This document shows positions 22,155 through 25,867 of a stretch of 25,867 nt of DNA, piece by piece. The notes under the pieces are model-generated. The model searched no databases. It was given only the letters and a program-made list of their open reading frames with translations, and was not told the DNA's origin. How positions within the stretch are numbered: position 1 is the stretch's first letter; each line of letters starts with the position of its first letter. A program made the position numbers and the translations under genes. This DNA comes from a virus: positions 1-25,867 of the IMG/VR virus record IMGVR_UViG_3300025646_000321; one strand, written 5' to 3'.

Positions 22155-24248
22155 ATGAAGCCAGAGCGCATGGATAAAACGAAGATTGAAGGCATTGTAC
22201 AGAATGCTGTGCAAGATGCTGTTGACTTCATTGAAAGCGAAATAGCAGAAGATAGGATTAAGGCACAACGCTACTTTGATGGCGAAGTGGATATTGGCCA
22301 AGAGGACGGCAGATCAAAAGTAGTTGCGACTAAAGTACGCGACACGGTTCGAGCTATCAAGCCAAGCCTTATGCGCGTATTCTTATCTACCGATAAGCCT
22401 GTTGAGTACGTTCCAAAAGGGCCAGAGGATATAGCAACGGCTCAAATGGCCACTCAGTATATGCACTGGGCATTTGGCGAGCTTGGCGGATATCGCATCG
22501 TAAATGACGCATTTCATGACGCATTAGTTAAGAAAGTTGGCGTTTTAAAAGTATATTGGGACAAATATACAGAATCTGAAACATACTCTTATACGAATTT
22601 AACCGATGATGAATTTACCGCAATTGTTAGTGAAGATGACATTGAAGTTATTGAGCATAGCGAAGAAAGTTCTATGTCCATTGATGAAATGGGCATGGAA
22701 ATGGAAGCTAGAGAACATTCTGTCACGATTATACGAAAGAATGAAAAAGGGAAGTTAAAGGTCGAATCAGTTCCGCCAGAGGAATTTATGGTGGACAGAA
22801 ACGCTCGATCAATTGATGACTTCTATGTCATAGCTCACCGCACCGAAATGCGCGTATCTGACGTTGTAAACATGGGATACGATTTTGATCAAGTATCAAA
22901 GCTAACCGGAATTGGTTCAAGTGACACATATTCAGAGCAAGAAGATTTTGAGCGTCGCGGATACCAGATGGACGAGGATGATCAAACGCCAGACTTGTCA
23001 ATGAAGCTGGTGGCGATTACCGAAGCCTACATGAAGATGGATATTGAAGGCACTGGAGTTGCACAGCTATATAAATTTACGCTTGGCGGTAACGATTATC
23101 AGCTATTGGATTATGAGCCTTGGACAGAAGTCCCATTTGCAATATTTGAGATAGATCCAGAGCCACACGCATTCTTTGGCCGATCTGTTGCAGATTTGAT
23201 CATGACCGATCAAGATGCGGCCACAGCTATGCTTCGCGGAGTGCTGGATAACGTGGCATTGACTAACAATCCAAGGATTGGATTTGTAGAAAATCAGGTC
23301 AATGTAGACGATCTTTTGAATAACGAGATTGGCGGTATTATCCGCATGAAGTCTCCAAACGCCATTCAGGACATTTCTGTGCCGTTTGTAGCCGCGCAAA
23401 CACTTACGGCTATCCAGTATATGGATCAGATGATTGAGGGCAAGACAGGCGTTTCTAGGGCCGCTATGGGCCTAGATCCAGATGCCCTACAAAATACTAC
23501 CGCTACGGCGGCTCAGTTGACCGCACAAGGCGGCGCGGCTCAGGTAGAGGTAATGGCAAGGAATCTGGCAGAAGGCGGCATGAGGCGCTTATTTAAGCTC
23601 ATGTTAAAGCTGTTTGTAGAGAACAGTGACGAAGAGCAATTAATGCGTATGAATAGCCAGTTTGTGCCTATTGATCCACGCTCATGGAACACCAATATGG
23701 ACGTTATGTGTAACGTTGGCCTTGGAACTGGGCAAGACGATCAAAAAGCCGCCGCACTGCAACAAGCTCTAGGGCTACAGATGCAGATATGGCAGACATA
23801 TGGCCCAGGCAATGGCTTGGTAACGATGACACTAATTCGCAATACGTTGGCGGATATGTTGGCCGTTGCTGGCATTAGAAACAGTGACAGATACTTCTCG
23901 CCAATGAACGAACAACTTGAGCAACAGTTGATTCAGATGAAGATGATGGAAGCATCACAGAGGCCTCAGCCACTTGATCCAGGAAATGCAATGGTGCAAG
24001 CAGAGCAACTCAAAGCTCAGGTTAAAGCTCAGACAGATTTGGTCAAGATGCAAGTCGATGCTCAAAAAGCTATTGCGCAGGATGACAGAGAGCGCGATAA
24101 GATGGATCAAGATTTGCTTATTGAGGCCGCTAAAATACTTGGGCAATATGGAGCAAAAGTTGATGTTGAGGCTATAAAACAGGCTCAACAGGCTCCTAGA
24201 TATCCAGATCAAGCTCCTGCTCAAGCTGTTACTGGCGGAAGGTTTTAA
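22155..24248 (+). CDS. Portal protein (P22-like)
   Basis: The product has 697 residues, similar to P22 portal (about 725), AAGGGA upstream. Motifs: AEDRIKAQRYFDGEVD, VVATKVRDTVRAIKPSLMRVF, PVEYVPKGPEDIATAQMATQYMHW, DALVKKVGVLKVYWD, VPPEEFMVDRNARSIDDFYVIAHRTEM, PHAFFGRSVADLIMTDQDAATAMLRGVLDN, and YMDQMIEGKTGVSRAAMGLDPDALQ...TATAAQLTAQGGAAQ. The C-terminus is a long Gln/Lys-rich helix (from about 610), as in portals with a helical barrel. It forms the dodecameric ring through which the terminase pumps DNA and onto which the adaptor binds. Composition (about 55% GC in one sampled line) is higher than in the preceding ejection genes. Confidence 0.93.
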   Translation: MKPERMDKTKIEGIVQNAVQDAVDFIESEIAEDRIKAQRYFDGEVDIGQEDGRSKVVATKVRDTVRAIKPSLMRVFLSTDKPVEYVPKGPEDIATAQMATQYMHWAFGELGGYRIVNDAFHDALVKKVGVLKVYWDKYTESETYSYTNLTDDEFTAIVSEDDIEVIEHSEESSMSIDEMGMEMEAREHSVTIIRKNEKGKLKVESVPPEEFMVDRNARSIDDFYVIAHRTEMRVSDVVNMGYDFDQVSKLTGIGSSDTYSEQEDFERRGYQMDEDDQTPDLSMKLVAITEAYMKMDIEGTGVAQLYKFTLGGNDYQLLDYEPWTEVPFAIFEIDPEPHAFFGRSVADLIMTDQDAATAMLRGVLDNVALTNNPRIGFVENQVNVDDLLNNEIGGIIRMKSPNAIQDISVPFVAAQTLTAIQYMDQMIEGKTGVSRAAMGLDPDALQNTTATAAQLTAQGGAAQVEVMARNLAEGGMRRLFKLMLKLFVENSDEEQLMRMNSQFVPIDPRSWNTNMDVMCNVGLGTGQDDQKAAALQQALGLQMQIWQTYGPGNGLVTMTLIRNTLADMLAVAGIRNSDRYFSPMNEQLEQQLIQMKMMEASQRPQPLDPGNAMVQAEQLKAQVKAQTDLVKMQVDAQKAIAQDDRERDKMDQDLLIEAAKILGQYGAKVDVEAIKQAQQAPRYPDQAPAQAVTGGRF

Positions 24249-24475
24249 TGAATATTAAAGATAAAGCATCAAAGGTTAGACAGCTTCAAGGCGACGAGAC
24301 TTTTATCTCAGTTATGGAGGCTATCAAATCTAAGCAAGTTGCAATTTTTTTAAATTCAAACTCTACTGAAAAGGATCGAGAAAAGGCGCACAACGTTATT
24401 TGTGCATTAAGCGAGGTCAATGATTACATTAACTCAGTTTTAACTGACGAAAAAATCTTTGACAAAAACAACTAA
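24248..24475 (+). CDS. Small helical protein between portal and scaffold
   Basis: The product has 75 residues; ATG shares a base with the portal stop (TAATG), GGAAGG upstream. Sequence elements: KASKVRQLQGDETFISVMEAIKSKQVAIFLNS, EKDREKAHNVICALSEVNDYINSVL. It looks like two or three helices without charge bias. Similar short ORFs are frequent between portal and scaffold genes, but their function is not known to me. It may be an assembly factor. Confidence 0.6.
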   Translation: MNIKDKASKVRQLQGDETFISVMEAIKSKQVAIFLNSNSTEKDREKAHNVICALSEVNDYINSVLTDEKIFDKNN

Positions 24476-24489
24476 GGGAGATAAGCACC

Positions 24490-25494
24490 GTGTCTGACAC
24501 GACTGAAAACCAATTTGACGGAAGTATTGAGCAAGCAGTTGGACTTATTGTACGAACTGACGAGCCAGAAGAAGTAGAGACAGAAGAGGTTACTGATTCC
24601 GAAGATGCCACTCCAGAAATGGAAGCGTCAGAAGAGGTATCGGATGAGGTAGATGACGCTGAGGTCGACGACAGCGAGGAAGAGGAAGTAGAAGTCGAAG
24701 CGAAGGATAGTGACGAAGAGGCTGATGACGAAGCCGATTCTGAGGAACCAGTTTGGCACACCGTCAAGGTTGATGGCGTGGAACAACAGGTAAGCCTAGA
24801 GGATCTAAAGCGAGGTTATTCAGGCCAAAAGTATATCCAAAAGGGAATGCAAGAAGTTGCCCAGTCTAAAAAAGAACTTGAGGCAATGTACGGCGATCTC
24901 AATGCTAGACGGCAGAACGTAATGCAACTAGAACAGATGTATCAATCTGGTCAAATTCTGCAAGAACCAAAAGCACCTACAAAGGCTCTCTTCGACGAAA
25001 ATCCATTAGGATATGTGGAAGCAAAAGCCCAATATGAAGAGGACATTCAGAAATATCACGCTCAAAGGCGGAAAATTGCAGAAGAAATTCATTATGCAAA
25101 AGAAGCCGAAAAAAGAGCTAAGGCTTATTATACTCAGCAAGAGGCAATTAAATTGATTGAATTAGTGCCTGAGTTAAAAGATCCGAAACAATCTGAATCT
25201 CTGAAAAATAGGATGTATAAGTTAGCTACTGAATACTATGGTTACACCCATAAAGATATGGAGGAACTAATAGATAGCAGGGCGGCTAGGATCTTAGCAG
25301 ATGCCACGAAGTACAGGAATATGATGGATGGCAAGTCGAAAGCCGAGGCGAAAGTTAAAGGCGCGAAACCAGTCATAAAGCCTGGGGCAAAGAAAGTTGA
25401 AAATACGCGCCAGAAAGCAATGGAACGGCAACGGGCCAAATTTAAACAGAGCGGTCGCATCGAAGATGCACTTAGCTTTATTGTTAATGAATAA
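24490..25494 (+). CDS. Scaffolding protein
   Basis: The product has 334 residues from GTG 24490, with GGGAG roughly 10 nt upstream. Residues about 24-86 are extremely acidic (runs of E, D and S), then WHTVKVDGVEQQVSLEDLKRGYSGQKYIQKGMQEVAQ (about 87-125), a long charged coiled-coil part (130-270), and a basic C-terminus (KAEAKVKGAKPVIKPGAKK, QKAMERQRAKFKQSG). This acidic/coiled-coil/basic order and the position between portal and capsid are typical of head scaffolds, where the basic tail binds the capsid protein. No protease motif is present. Confidence 0.85.
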   Translation: MSDTTENQFDGSIEQAVGLIVRTDEPEEVETEEVTDSEDATPEMEASEEVSDEVDDAEVDDSEEEEVEVEAKDSDEEADDEADSEEPVWHTVKVDGVEQQVSLEDLKRGYSGQKYIQKGMQEVAQSKKELEAMYGDLNARRQNVMQLEQMYQSGQILQEPKAPTKALFDENPLGYVEAKAQYEEDIQKYHAQRRKIAEEIHYAKEAEKRAKAYYTQQEAIKLIELVPELKDPKQSESLKNRMYKLATEYYGYTHKDMEELIDSRAARILADATKYRNMMDGKSKAEAKVKGAKPVIKPGAKKVENTRQKAMERQRAKFKQSGRIEDALSFIVNE

Positions 25495-25511
25495 CTTTGA
25501 GGTAAATTAAA

Positions 25512-25867
25512 ATGGCACAACCAAGTAACACTTTTGACAGCTATGATGCTGTTGGTATTAGAGAGGATCTTTCTAATATCATTTATGACGTATCGCCTTT
25601 AATTCTTGGGGCCAACCTGAAGTAATTCGGGATTGATAATCGCGTGAATTTCTGGGACGCTAAGTTGGAAACAATAAGCCAATCAGAAGCCAAGCGCCGT
25701 AGGAATACGGTGAAGGTTCAGAGACTAGAGTATGGAGTCCAGAACGGACAGTAAAACTCCACGAGTGCGCGACATCCTACGGGATGAAGATATAGTCCGA
25801 TACTCCTCAGAAACGAGGAGAGCCAAAGATAAAGAGCTTTGGTGTAACAATTGGAAGATACACCTTT
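25512..25867 (+). CDS. Major capsid protein (SU10 type), intron-split, 3'-truncated
   Basis: Start ATG 25512 with GAGG 9 nt upstream. Exon 1 (25512-25598) encodes 29 residues, MAQPSNTFDSYDAVGIREDL followed by SNIIYDVSP, the conserved N-terminus of SU10-type (DUF5309-like) capsid proteins. After the Pro codon the frame would run into a TAA at 25623-25625. The proposed exon 2 (25854 to the edge) reads GAA GAT ACA CCT TT, giving SP-E-DTPF after splicing, the usual continuation in this family. The rest lies outside the window. The protein forms the icosahedral shell with the scaffold encoded just upstream. The exon join is inferred from RNA folding and frame, not measured. Confidence 0.82.
25599..25853 (+). 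ncRNA. Group I self-splicing intron in the capsid gene
   Basis: Paired elements found by eye. P1: exon GCCUU (25595-25599) with guide GGGGC (25608-25612), U-G at the splice point. P2: CCUGAA/UUCGGG (25616-25631) with GUAA loop. P3: UCGCG (25640-25644) with CGCGA (25768-25772). P4: UUCUG (25650-25654) with CAGAA (25684-25688). P5: UUGG/CCAA (25665-25682). P6: CCGUA/UACGG (25697-25710). P7: GACUA (25723-25727) with UAGUC (25793-25797). P8: CAUCC/GGAUG (25773-25786). P9: CUCCUC/GAGGAG (25803-25820). The Q-like AAUCAGAAGCCAAGC and the R and S segments (GACUAGA; AAGAUAUAGUCC) match classic group I core sequences. Intron ends with G 25853. About 255 nt, no homing-endonuclease ORF. It would excise itself from the capsid mRNA using guanosine. 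Confidence 0.93.

Noticed and set aside
24429-24767. 112-residue Ser-rich minus-strand frame
   Set aside because: It is the complement of the acidic GA-rich codons of the scaffold gene; no independent signal.
25512-25625. A complete 37-residue small gene
   Set aside because: Its first 29 residues are a capsid N-terminus, and the last eight codons are intron sequence with P1 and P2 pairing.
25599-25853. tRNA gene or homing endonuclease in the intron
   Set aside because: No cloverleaf or TTC arm seen; the hairpins fit the group I core, and no frame long enough for an endonuclease exists.

Overview
The window is a continuous, almost fully coding stretch of a tailed double-stranded DNA phage (Caudoviricetes), with every real gene on the + strand and most genes touching or overlapping by a few bases. 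A P22-like portal, an SU10-type major capsid protein and adaptor, a nozzle-like tail protein, several internal/ejection-type proteins, and the absence of a tape measure or sheath point to a short-tailed (podovirus-like) virion. The gene content (2-oxoglutarate oxygenases, a desaturase, Gly- and Ser-rich virion proteins) resembles phages of aquatic Gram-negative bacteria. That host statement is inference; nothing in the window fixes the host.

Layout. 3-1460: 3' part of a primase-helicase. 1461-1718: the only real noncoding gap, with repeated GGACAAGAC motifs, a strong hairpin and a perfect DnaA-box 9-mer. 1719-3484: small terminase, an overlooked 31-residue membrane peptide, large terminase. 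3484-7576: a 1063-residue polyvalent-type protein and a lysozyme-like muralytic enzyme. 7577-10692: SU10-like adaptor, a small virion protein, a protein built of 20-residue repeats, a fibre-like protein and a poly-glycine adhesin. 10704-13994: two unrecognised small proteins, then an AT-rich oxygen-chemistry cassette: a cupin-fold oxygenase-like protein, a fused pair of 2OG-Fe(II) oxygenase domains, and a membrane acyl desaturase. 13998-22144: nozzle-like protein, a jelly-roll structural protein, and internal/ejection-type proteins, one ending in an S74-type chaperone domain. 22155-25867: portal, a small unknown protein, scaffold, and the start of the major capsid gene.

The capsid gene is interrupted after codon 29 by a compact group I intron of about 255 nt without an ORF. 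I could fold P1-P9 by hand, and the predicted spliced frame restores the expected SP-x-DTPF capsid motif. The intron and the oxygenase/desaturase cassette are the most unusual items. Functionally the window provides DNA replication priming/unwinding, packaging (TerS/TerL/portal), head building (scaffold/capsid), neck and tail (adaptor/nozzle), adsorption (fibre/adhesin), cell-wall penetration and genome ejection, plus an accessory set that probably alters host lipids or other small or surface molecules.
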